A stretch of DNA of 64,000 nt, from NCBI RefSeq assembly GCF_932294415.1, contig NC_065535.1, positions 9,295,282-9,359,281 on the forward strand. The letters run 5' to 3'. The position numbers and the translations under genes are program-made. The stretch comes from Quercus robur (Eukaryota > Streptophyta > Magnoliopsida > Fagales > Fagaceae). Positions 20,699 through 32,280 of this stretch are shown here, piece after piece. Positions within the stretch are counted from its first letter, which is position 1; the number at the start of each line of letters is the position of its first letter. Below the pieces are notes generated by a model that had not been told where the DNA came from, ran no database searches, and saw only the letters and a program-made list of their open reading frames with translations.

Positions 20699-23600
20699 AT
20701 GAAGCTTCTTTCTTGGAATTGTCGTGGCTTTGCCCGGGCTGCGGCAATCCAAAAATTCAAGGGCCCTTTGAGAGATGTCAACCCCGATTGCATCTTTCTT
20801 TCTGAAACAAAAATTCCTAAACGTAAAATTTCTCCTCTTCTTACCCAACTTGGTTTTGTAAACATTGTCTATATCAATCCAATTCGAAAAGCTGGTGGCC
20901 TTTGTTTTGCTTGGAAAAATGGTTTGGATATTGAACCTCTCTACTCCAACAACAACCTTATCAACGTCATCATCTTCTCTGATCCCCCAAACACTCCCTG
21001 GATGCTTTCCCTTGTATATGGTCCCCCATACTCTTCTCTCAAAGCCAACTTTTGGAACAATCTTGAAACCACATTAAACTCTTTTGGTGGAGCTTGGGTG
21101 GGGATTGGTGATTTCAATTGCATCCTCTCCCAGTCAGAAAAACAGGGGGGTCGCCCTTTTGCCTCATCCTCCGATGGCGGTTTCTCTGGCTTCATCACCA
21201 ACAATGGTCTCATCGACCTTGGTTTTCAAGGTAATAAATTCACCTGGTCAGATAAACGTTCTGTTGGTACCATTAAACAGCGTTTAGACAGAGCAATTGC
21301 AAATGACCAGTGGAGGCTTCTTTTCCCGCGTGCCAACCTCCTTCACCATCCCATTATTGCCTCTGATCATGCTCCGATCTTTCTCTGTACCATGGGAGAA
21401 GCCCGAAACACACCTAAACCATTCTGTTTTGAATCAATGTGGACCCGTGACCCCTCCAGTTTTGCTGTTGTCAAATCTGCCTGGTCCAAACAGTTCATTG
21501 GCACTTCAGCCTTTTGCCTTTCCCAAAAAATAAAAGAATCCAAATCCTCCTTGAAAAAATGGAACAAAGATGTCTTCGGCAACATCCACTTTAAAATCAA
21601 GACTCTCACTGCTCAAATAAACACAATCCAAGACCTTCCTCCATCTGCTTCCAACCTTTCCTCAGAAAACTCTCTTTTGTGTGAGCTCAATGAATGCATG
21701 ATTCGTGAAGATATGCATTGGCGTCAAAAATCACGTAATCAATGGCTGACCTCTACTAACCTCAATACCAGATTTTTCCATCTATCCACCATTATCCGAA
21801 GAAGGAAGAATGCAATTGATTTTATAAAAGATGAAAATGGTTCTTGGTTGTCAGGACGCCATCTGGTTAGTGATTGTTTCATCAATTACTATAAAAATCT
21901 TTTCACCTCCCAACATACCAATCCAAGCCACCATATCGATCTCTCAAATATCATTCCTCACTCTATATCCTCTGAAGAAAATGAAGCCTTATGTGCCATC
22001 CCTTCTGATGATGAAATAAAATCTATTGCTTTCAGCTTCGCATCTTCCAAATCCCCTAGTCCCGATGGTATGTCTGCCATTTTTTACAAATCCTATTGGG
22101 GTACTGTTGGCAAAGATGTCATCGCCATGGTTCAATCTTTTTTCGCCAGTGGTCTTATGTTAAAAGAAATGAACCACACATTCATCACTCTTATCCCCAA
22201 GACCCCTAACCCATCCACTGTAAATAACTTCCGCCCAATAAGCCTTTGCAATGTTTCTTACAAAATAATCTCCAAAACCTTAGCCAATCGCCTAAAAATT
22301 CTCCTTCCTAAACTCATCACTCCATGGCAAGCTGCCTCTGTTCCTGGTAGAAACATCCAAGACAACTCAATCATTGCTCATGAAATTTTCCACACCCTTC
22401 ATCAAAAACGCACAGGCACTTCTGGTATGGCAGCCCTAAACCTTGACTTGGAAAAAGCCTTTGACAAGGTCGAATGGCCTTTTTTGCTCTCAATCTTCAA
22501 GCATTTTGGTTTCTCAGACAAATGGATTCAAATGATTAGTCAATGCATCTCTACGCCATCCTTCTCCATCTTAATAAATGGCTCTCCAGCAGGTTTTTTC
22601 ACCTCTAACCGTGGCATCCGTCAAGGTGATCCCATCTCTCCCTTCCTCTTTATTTTGGTTACTGATGTTTTGTCTAGATTGTTTCTTCAGAAAGAGGCTG
22701 ACGGTTCTCTCCAAGGCATCAAAATTGCAAGAAATTGCCCCCCAATCTCGCATCTTATGTTTGTTGATGATCTTGTGGTATTTTCTTGGGCTAACCATGA
22801 TGACCTTGCGACTGTCCAATCTTGCTTAACTCAATTTCAGAATTGGTCTGGGCTTTCCATCAACAAGAGGAAATCGGCAATAACTTTTAGTCGAAATGTT
22901 TCTCCATCATGCAAAATCTCTCTATGCAACCTGATTGGTTTGAACCAACCAACTTCCAAGAATTTCTACCTTGGGCTTCCCACTCATATCCAAAGAGGTC
23001 ACCAAGCTCAGTTCAACACCATTTTGGAAAAAATCAACAGCAGAATTTCTGGTTGGAAAGCAAAGATTTTATCACAAGCTGCCAAAGCTACTCTTATAAA
23101 GTCTGTGCTATCCTCAATACCATCTTATTGGATGTCATCATTTAAGCTTCCAAAGTCTATTTGCAGTAAAATTGATGCCAGACTCAGAGATTTTTTCTGG
23201 GGTTTTACTGATTCCGGTCACCATATCTATCCAAAAGCGTGGGATTCTTTATGCAAACCAAAATCTGCTGGGGGTTTGGGCTTCCGTCGTGCTCATGACA
23301 TCAACAATGCACTAATATCCAAACTTGGGTGGATTATTGCATCTAGTGCAGATAAACCTTGGGCCAACCTCCTCCAATCCAAATACCTTCGTGGTCGTCC
23401 CTTCCTAACCTCTACCCTCCAACAAAACTCATCCTACATTTGGAAAGGCATTCACAAAAGCATTCCTTTGATAAAAAAAGGCTACTGCTACCTCATTGGA
23501 TCAGGTTCTTCGGTGAACATTTGGCATGACCCATGGATTCCCTCACTTCCATCCTTCACCCCAACCCACATAACCTTGCTGCCAGACCAACAATTGGTTT

Positions 23601-24817
23601 CTGAACTAATTGTTCCTGAAACTAGACAGTGGAACCGAGCTCTTCTCCACAACCTCTTCGACCATGATACAGCCTCATCTATTCAACAAATCCACATTCC
23701 TTTCACTCCAGTTGCAGATTCCATTTTTTGGGCAAAATGTCCAAGTGGAAAATTTTTTGTCAAGTCGGCTTACCTTGTTGACCAAAATGCCAGATTTTCA
23801 AATTCTGGTCCCCTTACTGCTGTTGAATGGAAGAGATTATGGTCCATGAAGTTCAATGAACGACTCAAATACCACATTTGGAAAATTGCGTGGGATGTTC
23901 TCCCCACTAGAGAATTTCTTGCTCGAAGAATGGCTGGGTTGGATTCATCCTGTCCCCGGTGTCATCATCATCAAGAATCAATGGTTCATGTTTTGTTTGA
24001 GTGCCCTTTTGCCATTATTGTATGGAGACACACAAGTATCCCCATCAATCTATCTTCCATCCCACCAAAGTCAGCATCTGATTGGATTAAGTCCATCCTA
24101 AATCCTGTGAGTCTCCTTGGTCTCTGCCCATCAGTTGGCCCATCCTTCTCCCTATTAGCTGCAATCACGTGTGACTGCATCTGGTGGAGTAGAAACAAAC
24201 TGATCTTTGATGACTTGTTCGACCCTCCTAATCGGCTGGCTGCTGACATCAATAGATCTTTCAAGTCTCATTCTGATGCTTGGCTATCCATATCCCCCAC
24301 CACTGCCTCTCAATGGCACCCCCCACCAATAGGTTGGATCAAATTCAACTTCGACGCTGCCATTAGACCAAATGCGACCTTCATCTCTGTTGTTGGTCGT
24401 GATCCTAATGGTATGATTATCTCAGTTTGTACAGCAAAGGAACCTTCTCAATCCCCGGTTTGGGGCGAAGCCAAAGCTGCCCTCCTTGCCATGTCCACAG
24501 CAATAAATCTTGGTTACAAGTTTGTGATCTTTGAAGGCGATGCCAAGGTTGTCATTGACTCTATAGTTTGCCCATCTTCTGATCCACCATGGGAAATCTC
24601 TTCCATTATCTCAGACATCCGCAACCTTTTTCCTTACTTTTCAGTTGCAAAATTTTCCTTTTGTTATCGTTCTTGTAATGAGCTTGCTCATCATTTAGCC
24701 CGTTGGGCGTGTATTTCTCTAAATTGGGGACCCCAACCCATCTCTTCCATCCCTCCATGGGTCTTTTGTAAGGAAGTTGATGGACCGGTTCCCCAATTGT
24801 TGTCTTTGCCTTTTTAG
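20699..24817 (+). CDS. LINE ORF2 protein: endonuclease, reverse transcriptase, RNase H
   Basis: 1372 aa with no break. Residues 1-230 are an APE-type endonuclease (MKLLSWNCRGF, LSETKI, GDFNCIL, ASDHAPI). Reverse transcriptase lies at about 440-790: KSPSPDGM, FRPISLCNVSYKI, LDLEKAFDKV, RGIRQGDPISPFLF and the catalytic box HLMFVDDLVVF. The usual box is FADD; here Ala is Val but both Asp remain. A zf-RVT region (about 1005-1095) has SCPRCHHHQESMVHVLFEC. The C-terminal RNase H (about 1215-1345) has KFNFDAAI, GEAKAAL, FEGDAK and CNELAHHLARW, where a His stands near where some relatives have Asp. The protein nicks the target and primes cDNA synthesis from the RNA tail. Start chosen at the first Met, directly at the endonuclease motif. 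Confidence 0.93.
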   Translation: MKLLSWNCRGFARAAAIQKFKGPLRDVNPDCIFLSETKIPKRKISPLLTQLGFVNIVYINPIRKAGGLCFAWKNGLDIEPLYSNNNLINVIIFSDPPNTPWMLSLVYGPPYSSLKANFWNNLETTLNSFGGAWVGIGDFNCILSQSEKQGGRPFASSSDGGFSGFITNNGLIDLGFQGNKFTWSDKRSVGTIKQRLDRAIANDQWRLLFPRANLLHHPIIASDHAPIFLCTMGEARNTPKPFCFESMWTRDPSSFAVVKSAWSKQFIGTSAFCLSQKIKESKSSLKKWNKDVFGNIHFKIKTLTAQINTIQDLPPSASNLSSENSLLCELNECMIREDMHWRQKSRNQWLTSTNLNTRFFHLSTIIRRRKNAIDFIKDENGSWLSGRHLVSDCFINYYKNLFTSQHTNPSHHIDLSNIIPHSISSEENEALCAIPSDDEIKSIAFSFASSKSPSPDGMSAIFYKSYWGTVGKDVIAMVQSFFASGLMLKEMNHTFITLIPKTPNPSTVNNFRPISLCNVSYKIISKTLANRLKILLPKLITPWQAASVPGRNIQDNSIIAHEIFHTLHQKRTGTSGMAALNLDLEKAFDKVEWPFLLSIFKHFGFSDKWIQMISQCISTPSFSILINGSPAGFFTSNRGIRQGDPISPFLFILVTDVLSRLFLQKEADGSLQGIKIARNCPPISHLMFVDDLVVFSWANHDDLATVQSCLTQFQNWSGLSINKRKSAITFSRNVSPSCKISLCNLIGLNQPTSKNFYLGLPTHIQRGHQAQFNTILEKINSRISGWKAKILSQAAKATLIKSVLSSIPSYWMSSFKLPKSICSKIDARLRDFFWGFTDSGHHIYPKAWDSLCKPKSAGGLGFRRAHDINNALISKLGWIIASSADKPWANLLQSKYLRGRPFLTSTLQQNSSYIWKGIHKSIPLIKKGYCYLIGSGSSVNIWHDPWIPSLPSFTPTHITLLPDQQLVSELIVPETRQWNRALLHNLFDHDTASSIQQIHIPFTPVADSIFWAKCPSGKFFVKSAYLVDQNARFSNSGPLTAVEWKRLWSMKFNERLKYHIWKIAWDVLPTREFLARRMAGLDSSCPRCHHHQESMVHVLFECPFAIIVWRHTSIPINLSSIPPKSASDWIKSILNPVSLLGLCPSVGPSFSLLAAITCDCIWWSRNKLIFDDLFDPPNRLAADINRSFKSHSDAWLSISPTTASQWHPPPIGWIKFNFDAAIRPNATFISVVGRDPNGMIISVCTAKEPSQSPVWGEAKAALLAMSTAINLGYKFVIFEGDAKVVIDSIVCPSSDPPWEISSIISDIRNLFPYFSVAKFSFCYRSCNELAHHLARWACISLNWGPQPISSIPPWVFCKEVDGPVPQLLSLPF

Positions 24818-24873
24818 TAATACATCATCTTACTTATCAAAAAAAAAAAAAAAAAAAAAAGACTATGGAAATG

Positions 24874-26597
24874 TGAAAGAGAATTTATTATTGCATTAGT
24901 TGCCTCTTTACAAAAGAATACAACTATATATACATATAGCCAAAGTAGTAGTAGTATGAAAGAAGACAAACTAAAACAAGATAAGAAAGGATTGCACAGT
25001 ACACAACATGAGAAATAAAATAAAATAATTACAAAAACAAGGACTTTGGTGCTCTAGCTATGTATATATAACTTTTACATTTTTGTAATATATATAAGAT
25101 GAGCTGGTAGCATGATTTGTCCATTTACTATTTGCAAAGGTCCATGACGCTTCTCACATATATATCTTATCTCTCCATCTGATTGACAAGGTTGTGATAT
25201 TCTTCTTCTTTTAATAGTGACAAAAAAACAAGGATTTTACCATCATCAATTTGACGCAGTACTAAGATGATTTAATTCAAATCCAAAATACACCAATTAT
25301 GTGGTTCGTGAGTAATGCTAAGAGACAAAATGTTTCATAATTGTATTCAAAACTACTAGTGTGTGATAAGTTGTGATTAGAACATTACTTTCACATAAGT
25401 CTACTACTAACACTAACTATTATTAGTAGCAAACACACCATGTTACCTCAACTGATGAAAAAATTTGTCTGCCTCTAGACAAGTTGCACATTTATAAACA
25501 CAATTATGGGCATTAGTGTTCGGATGATAATATTTTTTGACCGTCTAATTCATTTTTTTGGGGGGTTTTTTTAATGATTATGCATATGATGAATTGGCAT
25601 GGGTTTAAGACAAACTTAGCACAATGGACATTAAATCTAAAGTGACCTAGATTTGATCTATTAGCATGGATGTTTCGTTACAAGGACATTAATTGCTCTG
25701 CAGATTCAGGTTTGGTCAAAGGCACCCTTGCAATGCATATCACAAGTTAAATACTCAGCATATAAAACCCAACATATATCTCCTCCCCAACCCTTTTTGT
25801 TTAATCAATTAGTGGAACAGATGCCCATATTCAGTATCGCCAGCTACACTTTGAGAAATGTTGCTGCACATTCTACATTACATGTTAGAAACATAAAGTA
25901 CAGTGAACACGAAAATTTGGTAAAGAAAGTAGTTCAAAATACAGTCTTCCATTTACACTCAATGTGGGAAGTTTAGTTTACAGGAAACATATTGGTTCAC
26001 ATCTTAATCATTGATCCTTGGGGTTCATTACTTCACCTAAATACGTAAGACTGATATAGCTGCAATTAGGCCAACCTCCTATGTTAAGAGCATAAGTTAT
26101 GCAACAAAGGAGCAGCCTTGAAAGTTCAGTTACTATATACTGTAAACAGCTAGTCTTATCTTGTATACATAGATATCTACGTCAAAAAACCAATTGCCTG
26201 AAAAAGTTTCCATCTATGTTACATTCATTTAAAATGGAATATATTTTTGTCTCTTGAAGCACAGTAACTATTTAAGCATTGATATGCACGTATATCTTTG
26301 CAGTTAAGAATAGGTCTTCCACAGCATGATGATGAGCAGGTGCCCACAAGATCACTCTCCAATTAACCTGCTCCAAACCAGAACGATATAATCATTATTA
26401 AGATCATCTATTACACAAAATGCTAATGACAAGACAACGCTAAGAAAGATAAATTCTAAATTTAACTAGAAAGTTTTTGATACCTTAGCTTTGTGTATAA
26501 GAAATCCAAGGCAAAATCATAGAGAACAAAGGGCAGCAAGTTGAACACGAGCTAGGAGTATTAATGTTGCCTTTGCTGAACAACAATGATCATGCAT
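24874..26597. other. Intergenic region
   Basis: About 1.7 kb without a gene I can support. AT-rich, with several ATATATA runs near 24930-25150. The end nearest 26.3-26.6 kb may hold the 3' UTR of the minus-strand GRAS gene copy. Confidence 0.45.
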
Positions 26598-28443
26598 TTA
26601 ACAATCAGGCCTCCAAAAAGAGAGTACAAAAATATTTCGTCCCTTCCAGCCCTGTAGCAGACACTGGCTATCTTCATCAATAACAAAATCCTTGTGGTTG
26701 CGTGATTTCACCCTGTCCTTTGCACTGTTCATCATCTCCTGATTCAAAGGAAGCTGCCTAAATCCAGCCCTCACATTCTGAAGCAGCCACTGTTTGTATA
26801 TCTCCGGCCTCTCAATCCTCTCTGAGCCCTCACAAGCTATGGCATTCATTGCCTGCGGCCCATATGACTCACTCTCAAGAAGCATCCTCTCCAGATTATC
26901 ACGGGACAAGTAGGTGTCAAGCATTTCAAATAAAGCAGAGAAGTGGAAAAGAGCCTGTCGAAATCTTGAAGTAAAGAAGGGTACACAATGGGCTGCATTT
27001 ACAACGCCCTGTATGAAAACATGTGGATTCATCTTCCTGATCAGGTTCAAGACAACATTTCTTGGACTCTCTACCACCACTGTCTCATTAAGTAGGTATT
27101 TGAGTGAATACATAGAATTCACAACAAGCACCTCATTATTGTCAAGTTTGAGATCTTCAATTTGAATGGTGTCCCACTTTTGTGCTATTCCATTGAACTC
27201 AAATGGAACATTGAAAGTCTCTGCATAGTTTGCCAAGCGACGCCCTGTCTCCTCAACCCTCTGTGCTGGTCGGAAACCTGGTTATGCAAAATCAATCCCA
27301 GTAATCAGAAGCTTAGGAGGTCCACCAGGCCTTGCGGAGAGCAGTTGTATGAGGGAAGGCCATTGAAAACCATAAAGAATACCAAAATCATCAATGTGGA
27401 GTCTTGTTTCGTTCTCAACTAAATTCATAATTGTCTTACTTGAGAAGAAATCAAAAACCTTAAAAAATGGAAATGTAGTATAAAACAGATGGTAAGCTTT
27501 CAGTACATCAGCAGCTGACGTTCGCCTAGTCATAATGACTTTGTAAATCTGAGTACCAGAGCCAGCAATGCGTGCCTGAAGACCATTGGCAAAATAGTGA
27601 GCCATTCTCTGCATCCCATCCCCTACAGGAGAAGCATGCTGTCTGATCTGCTTAAGTCGCTCAGTGGCTGTCCTCTGATCATCTGCTGCACCCCCTTTTA
27701 CCTCCAGTCTTCCTCCGATTGGCCCTTACATTAATTGACCTTTTGGACTGATCATTTGGCTGTACGTTCTTGCTTTTCTCATTCAGCACAGCTTCACAAA
27801 GAACAGAATCATCTTCTTCAGAGTGTAGCAAAACCATATCAAACATTTCCTGACTCACAGTAGATTCAGTAGAAGTTGCTGACTGCTTGCTACTCCTCCC
27901 TTCTTCTAAATTCACATCCTCAGAATGAGGGTCATTTTTTGCCCTCAAACCATCCAGGGAGTACAGATTCCCATCTTTCTTCTCAGCCTTACAAAAGGTA
28001 TTCTTACTTTCCTCCTTCTGCTCTTTGACAAGAAATGCATTACTCTCCCAATCAAAAACAAGACCGTCGCCATTTGGAAGAAACTTACTCGCTTCCTCAA
28101 ACCCTCTCCTAAATTGCAAAATAAACTCACTGTCATAAAATGTTTCAGGAATATTACTAGTGCCTCCAACAAGCTATAAGATGGCTCAGACGTGGACTGA
28201 GGAGCAATATTTGAGGATTCATACTGAACCAAATCACAATCCCAGCCATGAATCACAAAGTTGTAATTGCTAGTACTACAACCAAAGTCACTGTGATTCA
28301 AAGCACAATATTCATCAGAGCTTTCATGGTTTTGATCCACATAATAAGGCTGAACATTATCAGGGGAGGGTGGATACTTCTCTCCAAGAAGCTCATATAA
28401 TGATTTTTCAGCAGCCTCAAGTACTTCAGACCCCTGAAGCATG
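26598..28443 (-). pseudogene. GRAS-family (SCL14/SCL33-like) transcription factor, broken
   Basis: GRAS proteins are plant transcriptional regulators; SCL14-type members act in stress and detoxification responses. On the minus strand: an N-terminal piece (MLQGSEVLEAAEKSLYELLG, SPDNVQPYYVDQN, 28443-28130), a variable acidic region (28119-27679), LHRI (TATERLKQIRQHASPVGDG, FANGLQARIAGSGTQIYK), the VHIID region changed to LHIDDFGILYGFQWPSLIQL, PPKLLITGIDFA, then PFEFNGIAQKWDTI, LVVNSMYSLKYLLNE (PFYRE region) and SAW (FRQLPLN, GWKGRNIFVLSFWRPDC, stop at 26598). Breaks: a frame change near 28125, a deletion of the LHRI start near 27680-27690, and a frame break near 27240-27280. The true N-terminus is missing at the inverted duplication (28309-28636). 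Confidence 0.88.
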
Positions 28444-28636
28444 CAGTTCTCAAGTACATCAACCAGATGCTTATGGAAGAAGATATGGAAGAGAAGGACT
28501 ACATGCTTCAGGGGTCTGAAGTACTTGAGGCTGCTGAAAAATCATTATATGAGCTTCTTGGAGAGAAGTATCCACCCTCCCCTGATAATGTTCAGCCTTA
28601 TTATGTGGATCAAAACCATGAAAGCTCTGATGAATA
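28309..28636. repeat. 135-bp inverted duplication of the GRAS N-terminal region
   Basis: The left arm 28309-28443 is the reverse complement of 28502-28636, with no mismatch that I could find, around a 58-bp spacer. The spacer plus right arm reads on the plus strand as KYINQMLMEEDMEEKDY followed by the same LQGSEVLEAAEKSLYELLG sequence as the minus-strand arm, so it carries the piece missing from the pseudogene. A transcript across it would fold into a long hairpin. Confidence 0.93.
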
Positions 28637-28781
28637 GTATGCTTTACTCGAACTTGACCTGCCTTTTTTTCTCTCTCTCTCTCTCTCTCTCTCATCTCTC
28701 TTTCATTCACAAATCACTCTCACACTCGTATTTGCAAATCAATTTTGTTGTTCTTGCAGGAACCTTGTTTATTATTGCATA

Positions 28782-31700
28782 CTAGTCATAGACCCACGCG
28801 ATGTGTGGGAATATATAATTATTTTCGAATATGGTATAATGCATAGTTTATTCTCTAAAATTTATTGAAAATAATTTGTTCTCCTTAAAAAATGAACTAT
28901 TTTTAAAAGTATTATCCATTTCTGTTCTATTATTTTGGTTTTTTTTTTTTAAATATATTTATTATAGAAACTTGGGGGTGCTTGATTGATATTGTGGGGC
29001 CCAATAATTTGTGACCCTGGCCCACTTTTACATTGGGGCCCAAGGCCCGAGCCGAGGAGATGAATTGCCGAAGACACACAATGAAAGTCCAAGTAGCTTT
29101 GATACATAGCCGAGGATGATTCTGTCCTCGGCATCCCCAAGGCATTTCTAAAAGAAATGACAAGAACGGCATAGGAGCAGTTTTGGGAAAAGCCGAACAC
29201 ATCCGCATCGATAGATAAAGGAGTCTTCGACAGTATGGCGACAAAGGACAAAAGAAAGGCTGTCATTACTGCCATTAAATACTCTGCGTCAAACAGAGCA
29301 ATGTTTTTCAGCTTTTACAACCACCCCCAACCACTCTGGGTATGGGCTGATGGGACAAGGATCAGTTCTGGAAAATTGAACCTACACGTGGACGTTGGGA
29401 GGGGAGTGAAAGCTACTATAAAAGGAAAAATAAGCAGTCCAGGAAAGGGGCTGGAAAAAAATGCCAAGAATCAGAGCCTCCCAGACCGCAACAAGGAGAA
29501 AGACTCCTCAAGCGAACATGGTTTAATTCTGTATGACCACCACGACTAACCATCGTCTGGTGACCAAGACCTAACCTTTCAAACCCACGCTCTACAAATT
29601 ATATTGTTTGGGCCCTCAACGTGCGAACCCAATATCATTTTGAGGTCATTACAAATTGAGTCCTTACAGATACTTTTTTTTTTTTTTTTTTTTTGAAGTG
29701 GTCTATATTGTTCAAACTTTTGTTATATTGTTTTATGTTTTGCTTTTCTTTTGGTACAACTAAATGTTTTTAAGTTTCAAATTAATTATCCAAATTTCTC
29801 ATTCTCTTAAAATTAAAGATTATCATGATAATTAAACTTCATCACAAATATACAATTGATAGTACTCAAATAGTTGATAGGCACATTGAAATACATAGCC
29901 ATGTAGATTGTATTTTGATATAAATTCAAATTCTCACTTTCAAAATATCTAAGAATTAACTCAACTAAAATTATAAGAGGGAGAGAGTGTGCATGTGATG
30001 GGAAACTCAAAAAACACACCAGCTCAACCAAAAGTAGAGAAAAAAAAAAAAAATCATCAATCTAAAGGGGAGAGAGAGAGATCACATTTTTCTTAGCAAT
30101 TGAACCAAAAAAAAAAAATGAAAGTTTCACCTTGATTAAAATTAGTAACTAAACATATTGGAACCAAAGTATATTATAACATAAAATCATCGAACCAAAG
30201 AAGCAATTACTGAACAACAATAAAGCTACCAACAAAGGACTCAAGACTTGTTTTATTTATTTAAAATTTACTTCATTTTCGTAGCAATCAAACAAATAGG
30301 GGTATAGGCTTCTCGTTATTTATTTATTTATTTATTTTTAAAAAAATGTGTATAGGCATGTGAAGTGAAAGAAACCCACCATGCAAGCCTAAAGTGGTTC
30401 AGAATTTCTCTTTGCAAAGTGACATTATGGACAACAATTTGCCACTTCCGAAATTCAAAGAAAGAGTAGGCTTTTTGGTAGAATAGTCAAGACAAAGGAA
30501 TAGATTGTTAAAATCATTAAGACCTAGTTCTAAAATCTAATTGAAGTGATGGGTAATTATGAAGTGATTATTTGGTAGGTTTTAATTTGCATGGTCTAAA
30601 TGGTTGCCAGTTGAGGTTTTGTTATTAATACAGCAGTTGGGAGTCAAAGGTGTTTTAATTATAATTAAGTTGTATCAATCTAATGTTATCTAGTTAGATA
30701 GATTTAGCCAAGAGTATTCACTTGTACATGAACTAATATCAAAATAATGATGGTGAACTCAATTGTTTGTCTTATTGTTTTAAAAACCACAAACAATAAT
30801 TTACTGGATTCATTTGCTGGATTTTGCATTGCTCTTTCTAAGGACATCATTTGTTGCTTGGTTTTTTTAGTCTCTTTTAGCCTTTGTTCCATTTATTGAA
30901 GGTATGCTCTTGTAGTTTACTACTTCTCTCCGAGCTTTCCTAACTTGAAATGTCTCTGGCCACTTAAGAAAACTTCATTGTCAAACTCCCATGTATTTGG
31001 ATCAATGTTCCTAAATCCTACAAGAACCAAATTCCACATTTAGCATTACCAAAATCGGATAAAAATTAAACCCCTAATCATGTTTTGAGATTTTCTATTT
31101 CCTTGTGGCACGCAAACCCATCAAACTTTTAAGGTAGATCTATTATTTTCTATTGGACTGCAAGATCAAATTATTATGTGCTGCACATAGTAAGAAACAG
31201 TATGCTAAACATAGTATTTATGATTGTTGAAGCCAAATAGAAATTGAGAAAGTTCCCATTGAGTTAAAAAATATGAAAGTAGTAGTTGAAGTAAAACTAC
31301 AGCGTATACTCTATTATTGTTTCAAAACTATTAGAGGTAATTACATCGAACTTTATTTTCTTTTCTTCTTTTGTTTACATAGAGTTAAAAAAATATCAAA
31401 TGTAAGAAAACTAAAATGTCAAAGATAAACAAATTGAACAGGTAAAACACAAATATAAAATAAAAATTGTACAACATGAATATAAAGTAAGAAGTTCTTG
31501 TAGAGACTTGTAATTGTTGAAAACCCTTCTCGTAATCAACAAACCAAATCCTAGCCATCCATTGCCATAAAGTGATCACATTGTTAGCAACCCACAAAAA
31601 AAGCATATTAGCCACAAACTTTTTATAGAAATCCAATGGAAAATTTGAAGTCAGGGAAAAAGAAAAAATAAGAAAGGAAAGAACACACCTTAGAGGGACT

Positions 31701-32146
31701 TTTCAAATCTGATGCCACAATTGCAACTTTTGAGGAGGTAGAGAAAGAGCAATTGGAAATTTATAGTGTTAAAAATAACTTAGTTAATTGCAAGAGTGGC
31801 AATTGAAGGGTTTGAACTTTAAAAGAGCCAATCGGTTTTGAAGGGGAAAATGAGGAGTTGAGAATTGGAAGAGGGGGAAAATGAAGAGTTGAGAATTGGA
31901 AGAGGGCTGAATTAATAGTGAGTTGGATTTAATGAGTTAAAAAATGTGTAAGGTTGTTAATAATGAGTTAGATTTAATAAGTTAGAGAATGTGTAAAGTT
32001 GCACTATATATATATATATATATATTAATATTAATATTAATATTGCTTAAAAAAAGAAAAAATAAAAGGTGACATGACTGATGATGTGGCTCAACTAGAG
32101 CGTAGCAACAATAAATGCTACGCTCCAGCTTTTAGATATATATAGA
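28782..32146 (-). mobile_element. Non-autonomous Helitron (minus strand)
   Basis: Read on the minus strand, the 5' end is A|TCTATATATATCTAAAAGC at 32146, followed by a 10-bp stem GAGCGTAGCA/TGCTACGCTC. The 3' end at 28782 is CCCACACATCGCGTGGG, TCTATGA, CTAG|T. These are Helitron ends of the same style as the 1680-2924 element. The 3.4-kb body has no Rep/helicase ORF and is AT-rich, and contains a solo LTR at 28993-29668. That both ends belong to one insertion is inferred from their matching orientation. Confidence 0.68.
28993..29668 (+). mobile_element. Solo LTR of an LTR retroelement
   Basis: A 676-bp block with TGTGGGGCCCAATA at the start and CCTTACA at the end. Its edges resemble the LTR at 59513-60264 (TGTGGGGCACAATA...CCCTACA). 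GATAT precedes it and GATAC follows it, an almost matching 5-bp target duplication. No internal region is present, so it is the product of recombination between two LTRs, a fossil. It lies inside the Helitron and is younger than it. A TATA-like CTATAAAAGG occurs at 29415. Confidence 0.8.
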
Positions 32147-32243
32147 TTTGGATTTACAATAAGTCTGTACTCGAATGGGAAATTGTCATTGGCTTGCGTT
32201 AGAAGGTTAGGTTTAAATTATCTGCTTCAAATTCAATTCATTC

Positions 32244-32280
<37 letters not shown>

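Larger units (their letters stand above)
18650..24860 (+). mobile_element. Full-length L1-type LINE, both ORFs open
   Basis: About 6.2 kb, bounded by a perfect target duplication GACTATGGAAATG (18637-18649 and 24861-24873; up to 17 bp if the adjoining A's are counted). It has a 5' leader, ORF1 (19009-20445), a 253-bp spacer, ORF2 (20699-24817), a very short 3' UTR ending TTACTTATC and an A tail of about 22. The sense strand is strikingly C-rich and G-poor compared with the surrounding DNA. Open frames and perfect flanks suggest a young, possibly mobile copy. It may still be 5'-truncated by a few bases, since I have no reference start. Confidence 0.92.

Noticed and set aside
28930-29549. Several overlapping open frames of about 105 codons
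   Set aside because: They lie within the solo LTR and have no domain or conserved motif.
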